From Buddleja alternifolia (taxonomy: Eukaryota; Streptophyta; Magnoliopsida; Lamiales; Scrophulariaceae), in assembly GCA_019426215.1 (NCBI GenBank), contig CM033395.1, positions 1,185,501-1,249,500 on the forward strand: a stretch of DNA of 64,000 nucleotides, written 5' to 3'. Shown here one piece after another: positions 43,052 to 55,970 of the stretch. Position numbers and translations under genes: made by a program. How positions within the stretch are numbered: the stretch's first letter is position 1; every line of letters starts with the position of its first letter. Under the pieces are notes generated by a model. The model ran no database searches and was not told the origin of the DNA. It saw nothing but the letters and a program-made list of their open reading frames with translations.

Positions 43052-44329
43052 TTGGGTTGGTTATGGCATAGAAAAATGAATCACCTCAACTTTAAGGCAA
43101 TCTCTCAGTTAATATCGCTAAATCTAGTAGAGGGATTACCTAAGGGTTCCTTTCAGAAAAATCGCTTATGTGATGCATGTCAAATAGGTAGACAAGTTAA
43201 ATCATCTTTTAAGAAGAAGCCATGTCTATCTACTTTTAGAATTCTTGAACTGCTGCATTTAGATTTGTTTGGTCCTATTCAAATTATGAGTGTTAGTGGG
43301 AAAAAGTATTCGCTAGTAATAGTTGATGATTTCTCTCGCTATACATAGGTAGAATTTCTAGCGACCAAAGATGAAACTAGTGTCAAACTCACAACGCTAA
43401 TTCGTCAATTACAAACCTCGAAAGGTTTAAAGGTGACGAGAATTAGAAGCGATAGAGGAACTGAATTTATTAACCAATTTGTTGAGAAGTTTTGTACAGA
43501 TTTTGGAATACTTCATGAGTATTCTGCGCCTAGAACACCTCAACAGAATGGAGTTTCCGAGCAACAGAACAGAACGCTTAAAAAAGCCGCTAGGACGATG
43601 TTAGCAGAGTCTAAGCTGCCTCAAAGGTTTTGGGCCGAAGCTATCAATACCGCTTGCTACACTTAGAACCGGTGTATGATCAAAAAGCAACATGAGAAGA
43701 CTCCATATGAGTTGTGGAAGGGACGTAAGCCTAACATTTCGTATTTTCATGTATTTGGTTCTAAATGTTTCATTCATAACAATGGATCGCAAAGTCTAAA
43801 AACATTTGATCCTAAAGCGGATGAGGGAATCTTTCTAGGCTATGCCAAGAATGGAATGAGTTTTTGCACCCTAAATAAGATCAAATCGAAGGTTGAAGAA
43901 TCCATTCATGTTGTGTTTGATAATGCTAACCAAGAACCGAGTAAGGTTAATCCTGATGATTTAGGAATTGAAAATCTTGCCCAACAAGCGTCACAGATCA
44001 ATCTTGGTGAGGATAGTGATGATGATGAGATCTTTGTGACCATTCCTAAGGTTACTCGTGAGGTTACTAATGATGATATTGTTAGAATCGCTGATGATCA
44101 TGAAGAGAATGATCATCAAGAGCCAATTGGAACTATGAATGATACAGCGACTTCACAAGAGACAAATGAGGGTCAAGCGATTAATAATCAAGAGTCTCTC
44201 AACTCGTTCCAACCAGATCTTAAATGGCTTAGAGATCATCCACCAAAGCTAGTTATTGGAGTTATTGAAGCACCTGTTAGAACTAGGGCCGCTACAATCA
44301 ATGAGGCCATGTTTGCAAGCTTCCTATCT
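43052..44329 (+). pseudogene. Sirevirus integrase
   Basis: The zinc part (LWHRKMNHLNF, then CDACQIGRQ) is followed by LLHLDLFGP, the first catalytic Asp. A TAG replaces the Trp after SRYT at about 43348. RIRSDRGTEFIN and NGVSEQQNRTLKKAARTML follow, and another TAG replaces the usual Gln in ACYTQNR at about 43665. The frame 43676-44515 continues with TPYELWKGRKPN and FLGYAKNG and an acidic linker to RT. Both stops fit single C-to-T or G-to-A changes. Confidence 0.85.
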
Positions 44330-45854
44330 CAAATGGAACCAAAGAAAGTGGATAAAGCGCTCAGTGATTCAAGTTGGGTAGAACCGATGCAAGAAGAGCT
44401 TAACCAATTTGAGAGAAGCAAGGTTTGGACGCTAGTACCAAGACCAACTCACCAAGGAGTTATTGGGACTAGATGGTTTTTAGGAACAAGATGGATGAAG
44501 ATGGCATTGTCATAAGAAACAAAGCCAGATTAGTCGCTCAAGGTTATTTCCAAGTGATTTTGATGAGACGTATGCCCCAGTAGCCCGTCTTGAAGCGATT
44601 CGGATGTTCCTAGGGTTTGCCGCATTCAACAAGTTCACAGTATATCAAATGGACGTGAAGAGTGCTTTCCTGAATGGTAAACTCCAAGAAGAAGTTTATG
44701 CGGAGCAACCACCAGGATTCATCAACAACCATGGCAAAAGTATGGTCTTCAAGTTAGATAAGGCACTTTATGGCCTTAAATAAGCACCAAGAGCATGGTA
44801 TGACACTCTCTCTATCTTCTTTATAGGTAAAGGCTTTTCAAAAGGCAGCGTTGATACAACGTTATTTAAAATTACCCATAATGAAGATATTATCTTAGTC
44901 CAAACATATGTTGATGATATTATATTCGGATCTACTAATAAACGATTGTGTGAGAAATTTTCTAAAATGATGCAAGATCAATTTGAAATGAGCATGATGG
45001 GTGAATTAACTTTCTTTCTAGGATTACAAGTTAAACAACTCCCTAATGGCATATTTATTAACCAAGCTAAAAATACAAGAGGTATGATTAAGAAATTTGG
45101 TATGGAAAATGCATCATCTTCAAAAATTCCAATGAGCCAAATGCTTAAGCTAGATAAAGATGAAAGTGGGAAGAAGGTTGATATCACTAATTATAGAGGA
45201 ATCATTGGATCACTTCTTTATCTTACTGGTAGTAGACCTGATATTATGTTTTCGGTATGCATGTGTGCACGCTTTCAAGCTGATCCAAAAGAGTCACACT
45301 TAATTGCTGCCAAAATGATCCTTAAATACTTAAAAGGCACACAAAATGTGGGCTTATGGTATCCAAGGGACTCTCCTTTTGAACTAATTGGTTATTCAGA
45401 CGCAGATTTTACAGGATGCAAAATAGATAGAAAAAGTACTAGTGGTACATGTCAATTTCTAGGTGATAGATTGATTTCGTGGCATAGTAAGAAACAACAA
45501 TCCATAGCGACTTCTACCGCTGAGGCAGAGTATGTAGCCGCTGGAAGCTGTTGTGCACAAATCCTTTGGATGAGGCAACAACTTAGAGATTATGGAACAA
45601 TCTTAGGTCCTACCCCAATCTATTGTGATAACCAAAGCACTTTAGTTATGACCCAAAACCCAGTCCTTCATTCTAGAACTAAACACATTGACATTCGTTA
45701 CCATTTCTTGCGTGACCATGTTCAAAAGAAAGATATCTCCATGCATTTCATTGGTACTGACAAACAACTGGCAGATATCTTCACCAAAGCTCTCAACGAA
45801 CAACGTTTTCTCACTTTGAGAAGTGAATTCGGTATGATTGATTTAATCGCTTAA
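44330..45854 (+). pseudogene. Sirevirus reverse transcriptase and RNase H
   Basis: RT begins with WVEPMQEELNQFERSKVW. Frameshifts lie near 44.48 and 44.55 kb. YQMDVKSAFLNGKL, then YGLK-stop-APRAWYD (a TAA for Gln at about 44782), and QTYVDDIIFGST, the catalytic box, follow. The intact frame 44946-45854 covers RT C-terminus and RNase H (IGYSDADFTGCKIDRKSTSG, then TSTAEAEYVAAG and PIYCDNQSTLVMTQN) to its natural stop. Confidence 0.9.
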
Positions 45855-46409
45855 TCATAAAGCACCATATCTTTTGTAGGCATATAATTTAGGGGGAATC
45901 CACTTTAATTTTTATGTCTAAAGCGTTTTACAAAATTGAAATAAGTTATCAATTTTAGGGGGAACTTTAAAATTGTACTTATATCAACCAATAAGCGTCT
46001 ATGATAAAAAATGATTTTCAAAATCCTATGCATTGATCATTAGCGTTTGTTTATTTCAGTTATGCATGACAAAATCAATCTGTAATAAAATTAAATGAAA
46101 ATGTCTTTTAAAGAAAGCGATCGTATTTTATTAATAGACTTCAGCGTTAAGAATATTCCCACTTAAACGCTAAGTAACTTTTTCTGAAACTCATGCATTA
46201 TTTTCATGCTAAAAGGTAGCGTGTGGATAAGTCCAAAAGATAAGATTTGACAACTGTCCACGCGCTCCTATCAAATCAAACTGACAATTAATGATTCCTA
46301 TATAAATAGGCGGTTCAGTACAAGCATGGGTCTAGGTACGTGTCAGTGTACCATTAAGCACGTGCAAAAGATTTTGTTTTAACTCTCAAAAAGCTTTAAA
46401 CTTTCATCA
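45855..46409 (+). other. Spacer between pol and the third ORF
   Basis: It is non-coding. Two TTTAGGGGGAA tracts (about 45888-45898 and 45953-45963) resemble polypurine tracts, a known habit of Sireviruses. A CTATATAAATAGG TATA-like box at about 46299 precedes the third ORF by ~110 bp and may serve it. Confidence 0.5.
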
Positions 46410-49400
46410 ATGGCGCCACCAAAATCTTCGAAAACTACCACAGGAAAATTTGCTCAAACTGAGAAACCAATGACAGTCAATGCCGGATTCCTGGTAAACT
46501 GGGAGTATCTCTTCGAAAACCAAAACTTTCCTTTAAGGACCATTCTTCATCTCATTCAAGAATCAGGTCTAAGACACATGTTGACTTCCCTTTCCAATCT
46601 TCACGATGAAGAAATTCTATTTTTCTTTCAACATGCTGTGATTTCAGACGATGGAAATTCTATTTCTCGCGTCTTTCCTTTTGCCAGAGAAACCTTCGTT
46701 CTCACTCCTCAACTTTTATCTTCCCTACTGCAACTGCTCAATGATGGTGGAGAAGTTGAAGAAGTAACTCTTGGAGATGCCACCAAGATCTGGGAACTAG
46801 TCAAAAAGGATGACGTGGAAGCTGCTTATGAAGCAAACTTCAAGAAGAATGACATGAAAGGAGAATATGTTATTCTGGCTGATATCTGCTCCAAGATGAT
46901 CGAGTGCAGGAAAGGCAGTTTTGATAAAATCTCCAACATCCAATACAAGATGATGACTGCCATTTTGACTAAGTTGAAGATCAACTGGTCTCAGTATGTT
47001 TTTAATCGCTTTAAGGCAGCGATGGCAAAATCTGTGAATCTTAAGCCTTATGGGATTATTTTAAGTTTTTTATTAAGCGTTAGCGGTTTCGTGAACACTA
47101 CTGGTAAGAAGATCCCAGCGCTTAAATTTCATGGTAAGAAGATGATTAGCGAATTGCTGAAACCCAAGCGACAGGGTGGAGCATCTGTTCCCAAGGCGGA
47201 ACGTGAGCGACTTCTTGCTGAAGGAGTTAGTCGGAGTGATGATGAGGAGCAAGCGTCATCGTCTTCATATCATCGTCATCGGAAGAGGAAGTGGTGGTTA
47301 AGCGACCGAAATGGAAAATCACTGTGAAAGTCGCTGAGCCAGCCAAGCCAGCTAAGAAGCAGAAGAAGAAGGAGACCCAAAAGAAGAAATCTCCCTCTCC
47401 TCCTCCTAAATCGCCCTCTCCCCCTCCAGCGTTCGTCATGGTTCCAGAGGAAGAAGAAAAAGAAGTGCCTTTAGCATGAAAGTGTTCCACACCTAGAGGA
47501 TCCACTAGCGTTCCATCCGAGCCAGCGCCTGAAGAACCAGCGCTTGGAGAATCATCTGGTGTTTCTCCTCCTTCTCCCTCTGTACCAATCGCCGAGCCCG
47601 TTACCGGTGCTCTCTCAATAGAGCTTGGTGATTATCAGGGTAAGTACTTGTCTTAGACAATGTATTTTATCCTTTCCTATGTTTTTCTTGTTAACACTAG
47701 GATAAATTGTTTTCCAGCGTTTAGCGAATATAGAATCCAGTATACACTGAATTTATTAGAAGGATTCAAAATTCCTATTCGTGCTGGTCCCCTTACTTCA
47801 TTCCTCAATCTTGAAGATGATGAAGTAGTCCCGGAGCCTGAGGCTATGGAATCTGAAGTTCCTATAGAACAAGCAACTGAAACAGTCGAAGAGGGTCCTC
47901 AGGGTAAGCGTTTTTATCGTCTATTTCTACTCTGTGGAAATTTTGCTTGCTTTTCTCAAATGCTTGCATGTATCGACTCAAAACATCCCAGACGCTGATG
48001 CACCTCCACCTTCTGAGGTCTCTGTTGAAGTGGATGTAGATATGGCAACGGTTGTGGATATCGCTAAAGAAGTTGCTCAAGTCCTTCCTGACGCTGAAAC
48101 ATCTCCAGTCAGTGAAGCGACTGTTCAAGCTGAGCGGTCGATAGAAGTGGCCTCTATCCTAACTGAAGAAATTACTTTTGTCTCTACTCCAACCGGATCT
48201 CCTCCTCGTGTCATCAATTTTTTTTACCGCGGATAGAATGCAGACGTTGAATTCTACTATGCCGCTAGAGAAAGTGACACCCGACAATTGGTTGAAATGG
48301 AGATTGGTTTCCAAGATACTCTCCACAACCCTGCTATCTCTAACACCGACAAGTTTGGTTTCTTCGAGAGATTTGCTGCTCTTGGTCTTCACTCGCTTGA
48401 GCGCCTTCAATCACGTCTTGCATATATTAGGTGACCAGCGATCAACATGACAAACTTCGAATGAGAGCGATTCAACTTCACAGGTTGCTCTGCAGAATCG
48501 TTTTATCCACTTCGCCAGAATCAAATCGTCATAAAAAATCCTCACATAGGTGATTGGTTGAAGAACCCTGATGAAGAAATTCTTAACAAAATTGGATACT
48601 CTGCTCTGCCTAAAGTCGTTCATTCTCCTCAGAACGCTCTGTCTCCAAAGCCTCTTAAATTGTGGAAAGGCAAAGGACCAGTCGTAGCTGAGCGTCCTAA
48701 TCCTATCAATTCTTGGATAGAGGATGAAGCCCGTGAGTATCTGGCTAGATTATGGGCACGACTTTGATGAAGAGGTAGAACTCTTTGAGAAGTATCTGGC
48801 CGCTAGAACCGACAAGAAAAAGGCTGTAAAGCTTGGTAGGCGGTGGATGATGGATACTGAAAGATGGGCTGAAGAATTTGTGTTGCATTTCTATACGCTA
48901 GAAGAGCTCGTGAGGTATCCATTCCTTTTTGAATTTAGAGTACAATACAGACGCAGAGGTTTTGCTGTGTTTCTACTTGAGCAGTGCAAAAATCTGGTAG
49001 GGAATATTAGCGATTTGCCTTATTACAGATAATCGATAGAACGCTATATTCTCCAGCATTTAGCCTTAGTCGCTCAGGGAGGACGCTATGTCTATTATCC
49101 GACTCAAAAATTTGTACAACGTATCTTTCCCGATCTTAATAAAGATGCTTCCACCAGTAAGCAACCAATTTTGCCAAGGCATAGTGAACCTCACATGAGA
49201 CTGGACAATGACCATGCTGAGTTTGCAGAATTTTACAGAGACAGGAGAGCGATTGTAGAAAATGCACAATTGCTGAACATTATCTTCACTGATTATTTTA
49301 GCCTAAATACATTCAGAGGCTATAATCTTCACCCTGTCTTAATATGTGAACAGAACATTCAAGTGGCCAAGATGATTTCGCTAATCAGGCCATTAGACCT

Positions 49401-50779
49401 AGACGCTGCACAAACGTTGATGCCATTTATATTAGATTTCTACAATTCTTACATTTCAGGAGTTGATCTGCCAGAAGATGTGCAATTTTGTACTTAGCAC
49501 TGAAGAGCGTGAAGACGCTATATTCTACATTCCTCAGACGAACATCCTAAGTCCAAGGCATGTGATGGAAGCGATTGGCCCACTCTGGGTCATTGCTGTT
49601 GAGAAACCTTCTCCTCTAGTGGAGATTGTTGAAATGGAAGTGGACCAAGCTCCTTCTGTGGAAATCGCTCCAACCACAGACGCTGATATGCAAATTGAAG
49701 TTGCCCCCAGCGATCCAGCAGTTGAGGTTCCCATTGTTGATCTAGTTGTTCAGATTGAGGAAGTAACTCAATCTCTGGACTTAGCGATAGATGAAGTACA
49801 TATCGAATTGGCCGAGGAGCCTGAAGAGCCTTTGATACGAGATAAATCTAAAGAAAAGGCTACAATCTCACGCTCATCCCCTGAGCGATTGTCTACTTCT
49901 ACGGACTCAGATTCAGACGACGATCCTGAAGCTAAGGAGCTTAAGCAAGCAGTGATGAACTCTCTTGTTGATATTCAGGGTTCATGCTCTCGCTTTGCTG
50001 AATCATCTCAAGAAATTATTCGCGTCGTAGAAAGCCAGCGAGTCAAAAATTTGAGGACTTAAGCGACTCAATGTGCTAACAAAGTTCTTGACAAGATGGT
50101 GCCCCTGATTTCTGGATTATCTGAAGAATTCAATCGTAACTTAGCCCAAACCGCTTCTGCAGATACTGAGCGTCATAATACTTCCAACACAGTTGCTCAA
50201 AGTATCGCTGAACAAGTCGTGCTACTTGATGAGGAGGTTAAGCTATTGCGCCGAGATATCGCTGATCTCAAATCCTCCCTTGATGATGCCAAGAAGGGGG
50301 AAGATGAGAAAGAAAAGCATCTGTTGTCCCAAGCCAAAGCCTTGAAGGAGCCAATTTCTAAGACTGACAACAAACATTGGCGCTCCATGTTTGAAGAAAT
50401 AGTGAGTCTGAAGAAGATGCTCACTAAGAAGCGAAAGCCACCATACTACCAAGGCAGGCACAGGCTTCCGGACTTAGATATAGAATTTTTAGAGGGTATG
50501 GATTTTCATCCATACGCTGGACCTCTTAGAAGACCTCTCAATTGGACACCTACCAATGATCGAAGATAAGACATTTATCAGGACTTGATTCGAGAACTTG
50601 GAATCCCTCCAAGGGATTGGGTGGAAAGATTATTAGAGCTGAATTTAAGCGCTAAACAGAGAAGGCATGACTATAATGAAGTCTATCATACCACAATGAT
50701 AGACATTGATAGACTTCTTCTGGATTTAACAAGTGAAGTTCTGGATGAAGAGGCAAACGCAAAGCGACAGAAAAGATGA
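46410..50779 (+). pseudogene. Sirevirus third ORF (env-like position), apparently spliced
   Basis: ATG at 46410 starts MAPPKSSKTTTGKFA. The first 290 codons contain ILHLIQESGLRHML and a KINWSQYVFNRF/YGIILSFLL block that recalls putative plant transposon proteins. Two introns are likely: 47640-47717 and 47904-47991. Each has a CAGG|GTAAG donor and CAG acceptor, and each restores the same phase. The middle exon is 62 codons. Later pieces (48240-50779) include acidic stretches, a long coiled coil (about 50090-50400) and end RQKR. Several stops and shifts exist. I see no signal peptide or membrane helix, so an envelope role is not supported by the sequence. Confidence 0.65.
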
Positions 50780-51025
50780 TTGCTTATTTTTTTCTGAATG
50801 TTTCTGTTGTCGCTTTAATGTATTTATTTCAGTATAAATCATGTACGCTTACTTATCATACAAATGAATGAATGATTTATTGCTGAAACAACTTGTTGAG
50901 GCTAATCTTACATTAGCTAACTAAACTAACTCTCCAAACGCTAACTTATGATTATTTTGGACTTTTCTTTGAACTCTTAATCTATAAAAGAGTTAAGGTC
51001 TTGACATCATCAAAAAGGGAAAAAT
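50780..51025 (+). other. Sirevirus 3' untranslated region and PPT
   Basis: AAAAAGGGAAAAAT just before the LTR is the likely polypurine tract. No gene is seen. Confidence 0.65.
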
Positions 51026-52506
51026 TGTTAGATGTTTTGATGATGACAAGATAGGATCTTATGTTAGACCCCAAAAGAATGTAAGTTTATGTTTTCATAG
51101 AACAATTGTATAAGCGTTTGAAAGTTTGTAATTTTGCTAGGATTGTAATTTTTATATTTATAGATTTTAGACTAAGTATTGGATACCAAGTCGCTAGTAG
51201 AATTCTAGGTGAGTCTATTAGAGATGAAGTTGAAGATCAGCGTCTGAAGTCAAGCGAAGATGAAGATTTTATCTTGAGCGACTGCCAATCGCTATGGACT
51301 GTTTCAGGATGCATGAATCAAGCGATCAAAGCAATCAAGCGATCAAGAAGATCAGATTCACCTGAAATAAATTCCAAAGTCACTAAGGACTTAAATGCAA
51401 TCATTTAACGGGCATTTATTTCCAACGGGAAATAAATTCAAATGCATTAAATGCTTGATAAAAGCATTAAATGTGATAAGGACAGATTGTATACGGAGCA
51501 AGCTACCTATTGGCTTAGACTGTCAGAATTTCAGTGTTCAAACCTGTCACATCAAATCAGTGCAGCAGGATTTCAGGAATGTCAGAGAAAAGGCATGACT
51601 CACTCGCGTGTGAGAGGAACGCACCTACATATGTCCAACGGACAAATCCCAAGAAAATGCCTATAAATACCTTACCTCAGCAAACCCTAAAAAACACGTA
51701 CATACACAAGAAAGTCAAAACTTTGCTGAAATATTTTCTCAAGAACAGCTTAGAAACTCCATAGCCAAAAATTTTTCAAGCTTTCTACATACATTCCAGA
51801 TAGTCGTAGATATCTCAAACATCTTCAAAGAAGAACCATACACTATTATTGAGATATCCTAAATTGTTTGAACTTCCTAAAATCAAACAAACCCGTGATC
51901 AAAATCCTCAACCTCCTCTGTCTGTGTGAAGAAGTTGTTGACTCTACAAGCAGTATTTCTAAGTGAGAGAAGCTTGTTGGTGAAGATCTTCATTGGTGCT
52001 GAAGTCTGTGTGATCAAGGAGCCCAAGATCATCATTCCCTCCTCTATTTTGTAGAAGCCTCTGTGTGATCCTTCGATAATCAATTAGTGGAATTTCTCCA
52101 AGTGTTCAAGGAGAAGAAGGACGTAGCTGTGATTACACCACCCAGTGAACCTTACAAATTCTTGTGTTGTTTACTATCTTATTGTCTTACTTTATATTAT
52201 ATCATTTATTCTGAAAAAGACAAGTAAAAGCGGTTAAGCGACTATTTGACCAAAACGAACGCTAAAGCTTTAAAATTATTTCCGCTGTGTTAACCCCGAT
52301 TAAGCGATCTAAGCTTTACCCTATTTTGGTAAATTGCTAAAATCACTAAGTCTAAGTTATCTTTACTGAAGCGTCTGACCTAGTGCTCAGCTCTCTAAGC
52401 GTCCAAATCTTTCAAAAGTGATACAAAATTTTTGAAGTCGAAAAAGACTTCAGGGTCTATTCAACCCCCCCTTCTAGATCCTTTCGTATGCCACTTGGGA
52501 CCACCA
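51026..52506 (+). repeat. Sirevirus 3' LTR
   Basis: It starts TGTTAGATGTTTTGATG and ends CCACTTGGGACCACCA. It is highly alike to 38810-40283 with a handful of small indels. It lacks the first 15 bases of the 5' copy. Confidence 0.9.
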
Positions 52507-53064
52507 GTGATTATTTGCGTGATTTTTACCCTATTTCACTTTGGAACATTATTTGAACTGATACAACTTACTATCACCCGAGTCAGTCTAAAAGTTCTTA
52601 TTTATGTGAGCCTGTTTTGAAATATATCCAACGTTTTTTGGCTTATAATTACTCGGGTAGAAAAGATAGTTCCGGCACTTTCACTAAAGCCGAGTTCTAT
52701 TTCATTTGGTGTATGCAAAACAAAATCAAAGCTAATTTGGGTATTTGGCTAGCCACTCAATTCCATTCTGCCTCGAACAAAAAGTGTCTTATCTTGGGTT
52801 CATACATTACACAATTAGTTGTTTCTCTTAAATTGCTTGATTTGAGTAACACTAATATGCACATTGCTTATCACATGGAACCATTGGATATTGATTGCTT
52901 GCATAGGATGAGAATCGTGACTCTCAACCACGGACGTGCTACTTTTACATCCCCGGGACCCATAGTGCAACCGAAAAAGCGAAAACGTCGTGATATGGAG
53001 GAGCCACCGAAATACTTCCTCTACTCCCGAGACCTCCAACATGCCTTCTTTCTCCCGACACTTT
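52507..53064 (+). pseudogene. Athila-like ORF, part 2
   Basis: After the TSD the frame DYLRDFYPISLWNII continues part 1 in register. The long frame 52617-53066 has VLKYIQRFLAYNYSGRKDSS (from upstream) and KAEFYFIWCMQNK, then LGSYITQLVVSLKLL. It ends near a lysine/arginine-rich QPKKRKRRDMEEPP segment, a possible nuclear signal. The frame between 52507 and 53066 appears open or nearly so. Confidence 0.65.
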
Positions 53065-54306
53065 GAGGATCGGCTCAACCGTATTGAGTCTAAGTTGGAC
53101 TGAATCCTTGCTCACTTTCATATTCCACCGGATTGATCTCGGGTTCACAAATCTACGTTCAGGGGAGTCCCGTTCCTTTACCTCTCTTTTTATTCCTCTT
53201 ATGCTTTCTATTTTTATACATTTAGGACAATGCATCTAATAAGTGTGGGGGAGGGGGTTAAATCCTTTGTCGTGATGTGTGTATAATTCTCTTAGTGTGC
53301 AACGAGTTAAGTTAGTGTAAATTTTTTTTTTCCGAAATATCAATTCTTTTGATTTGAGAAATTTGATGAAATTCATGAGAGAAGTCAAGCATACTTATAC
53401 CGTTATAATTGTTAAAGTACATGCTTCTAATATTTATGGAAGTTTGTAATCTAGCATAATTGTGTATGTGATATTTGACTCGCAGAAATCCGTTAATATT
53501 TTCTTAGGTTTAAATTTTGGTGTAATTAAATTGAGATGAATTGAAAATATGGGTATTAAGACCCTATGAAGTAGTTTGTGCTTAAAATGTGTATGATATA
53601 ACCTCTTGTAGCGCCTGGGGCTAACTACACTGAAGGGATTAAGCCTGAGGAGTTTTCAAGCTTGGTAACCTAAGGCCAACTGGTCTGGGATCTATCAGCC
53701 CAAACCTGCTACTATGTTAGTATCCTAATAGGGCTATAAAAAGGTTATCAAATATCAAATGATAAATGATAAACTTGTTGAGTAACCGAGTGCATTCATA
53801 ACCAATGTTTGTATTCGCGTCAAAAGACAAGTAAATGCTTAAGTAAATAAAAGTATGTTATTGTTCTAAATTGGTTATAAAATGCTTGAGGAGATAGAAA
53901 TGGAGAATGCGAGTTGAATGTTATATACGTGATATTGCAATCATGGATTTTTGTGAATTTTTGAAGAGTATGTACGGATACGAAAGTAATAGTTGAGGCA
54001 TGATGGATATCTTTAAAGAATTTTGTTAAAATTTTTGATGATAAGGGTTGATGTTTGGAAAAATAAGTTTCTTTGACTTGCTTGTTGTACATTGAGAGAT
54101 CGATTTTGTGGGTATATCGTCTGCAAATTCTCATGAGACACAACTCGTCCACTAGGGTAACCTAGGGGTTTAAAGGCTTGTTGCATACGCTAAATGCAAT
54201 CGTGATACCTACGAAAGTGGTTAGTTTTAGTTGTTTTTGTTTTTCTTTATTTTTGAGTCTTTTGTCTTTGCACGGGGACGTGCAAGAGTTAAAGTGTGGG
54301 GGAATT
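53065..54306 (+). other. Athila-like 3' non-coding region
   Basis: It contains GGACAATGCATCTAATAAGTGTGGGGGAGGG (about 53223-53253), a phrase style typical after the last ORF of Athila elements. It ends with a PPT AAAGTGTGGGGGAAT (about 54291-54305). The reading frames here show no known motif. Confidence 0.6.
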
Positions 54307-55970
54307 TGTTAGTATGCATTTTATGTATATTTTTCATATAATTCTTTTATTCTGTTATTGGTATTTGAGTTTAAATAATAGATATTTATTATGATTTTCT
54401 ATTTTGATAGGTGAAAGTTCATAAAAGAAGAAAAATGAAGAAAAAGATGGAGAAAAAGAAGAAGACATGTGAAGTAGGAAGAGAAAATCCTATTTTGTAG
54501 GAGCCTTCCTATTTTTTAGGAGTTTTATTAGTATTTTATTCTATTAAGGAATTAATTTCCTTATTCCATTAGAATTAGAGTTTTATTTAGTTAGGAGTCT
54601 TTTGGCTAGACATATATAATTAGATATTGCTGAAATTTTATTATCTCTCCTACACACTTTGATATTACACTTTTCTTTACAAGAGAAAGAGAGAAAATTC
54701 TGCGTTTTGCTTCCATTGAAGATGTATTGCCAAAAACTCAAGTTCTAGCCAAGGATATTTGAAGTTTTAATTCTACAAAATTTGTGAGATCTAATTTATT
54801 CATATTCTTTCTTTATTCTTGATTACATATTTTCTATGCTTGTTGAAATTATTGTTTCAATTGTTTGGGTAATTTGGCCGGTTATTTAATTGTTGGAATA
54901 ATATATAGCTAATTAGAATCTCAAATCCGTAATTGTTTGGTTAAGTCTAATATTGGTAGCAATTAATAACGTTGATTATAGACAAGTTTTCGATTGTTAT
55001 TATGGGAATATGTAATCTAATTTAAATAAACCGACCTTGTGAGTTGGTTAATTAGAATTGGTATTTCTCCAATTCTTAAAGCTATTATTGAATTAAATCT
55101 TAAGAGCTTGTTTAGGGTTATTCAATTAATAAGGGAAATAATCAAAGAGCTTGTTTTGATTATTGATAAAATAAGGAGAAACCATGGTTCAAAGGAAACG
55201 TCTGAAAAGTTTCTGTTTTTCAACTTACGGAAAAGAAATCACCATGTAGTTTCGAAATTACATTGTTTCACTCTTAATAAGCCAAAAACTCTCGATATAG
55301 TTTCCAATGAACATGGAAACTTGAGAGTTATTTTTTTCAAAAGATTTGCTCTATCACCAATGCATCGAATGGAAACATTGAAAGTAGAATCGTAAATACG
55401 GTTATGAAGAATTAAATCTAACAATTAGAGGAGCAACTTTTTATCTTGAATCAAACATTTCCACCACACGATAATACTTTTAGAATTTTGCTAAAATCGG
55501 TCTTGAATCAAACGTTACCACTTTATTTATAGTGTAATTTGATCGATTATTGATGTAAATGTATTTTTACACAACTATTTTAATTCAACTAACGGTTTCC
55601 ACCTTGAGCATTTTTCATTTTCCAAAAAACGTTTCCCCCGAAACTTATCATCGAAACGAAATTTTAATCCTTGGTAGAGCTAAATATAGCCAATTTATTC
55701 AAGAAATTGAATCTTTGATCACCGGAAAAATCCAGGTGAGATTTCTTCTATTATTTAATTTTGCGACTTTGTTTATTTAATTTTTAATTTAATCTATTTT
55801 AATTTTTAATTTAATCGATTATTAAAAATCCCCCCCTTTTATTTTAATTTTAGTAAATTGAGAAATAATCTGAACCAATCACTGAGAATTCGATCCTGCT
55901 CACCACTATCTGCAAATTTAGAAGTAGGAAATATTTTGTAGGTTCGACACGTAATAGGTGTTGAAGTGGG
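54307..55970 (+). repeat. Athila-like 3' LTR (right end approximate)
   Basis: It starts TGTTAGTATGCATTTTATG right after the PPT. Near its end are GAGAATTCGATCCTGCTCACC and TTTGTAGGTTCGACACG, matching the end style of Athila LTRs. The exact end could not be fixed, because the 5' LTR is not in the window. Confidence 0.6.

Larger units (their letters stand above)
38810..52506 (+). mobile_element. Sirevirus-type Copia retrotransposon, 13.7 kb, TSD GTGAT
   Basis: It has LTRs of ~1.47 kb at each end, highly alike. A tRNA-Met-type PBS, gag, protease, integrase, RT, RNase H, a long third ORF and a PPT follow in Copia order. GTGAT flanks both sides (38805-38809 and 52507-52511). Long LTRs, a large gag with acidic and coiled-coil parts and an extra ORF after pol are Sirevirus traits. 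Gag and pol contain stops and shifts, so it is not autonomous now. It sits inside the Athila-like ORF. Confidence 0.9.

Noticed and set aside
47227..47505. 92-codon minus-strand frame
   Set aside because: It is antisense to the lysine/proline-rich part of the third ORF and a product of biased composition.
46410..50779. Naming the third Sirevirus ORF an envelope gene
   Set aside because: Position fits the env-like ORF of some Sireviruses, but I see no signal peptide, membrane segment or fusion-like feature, so only the position is stated.
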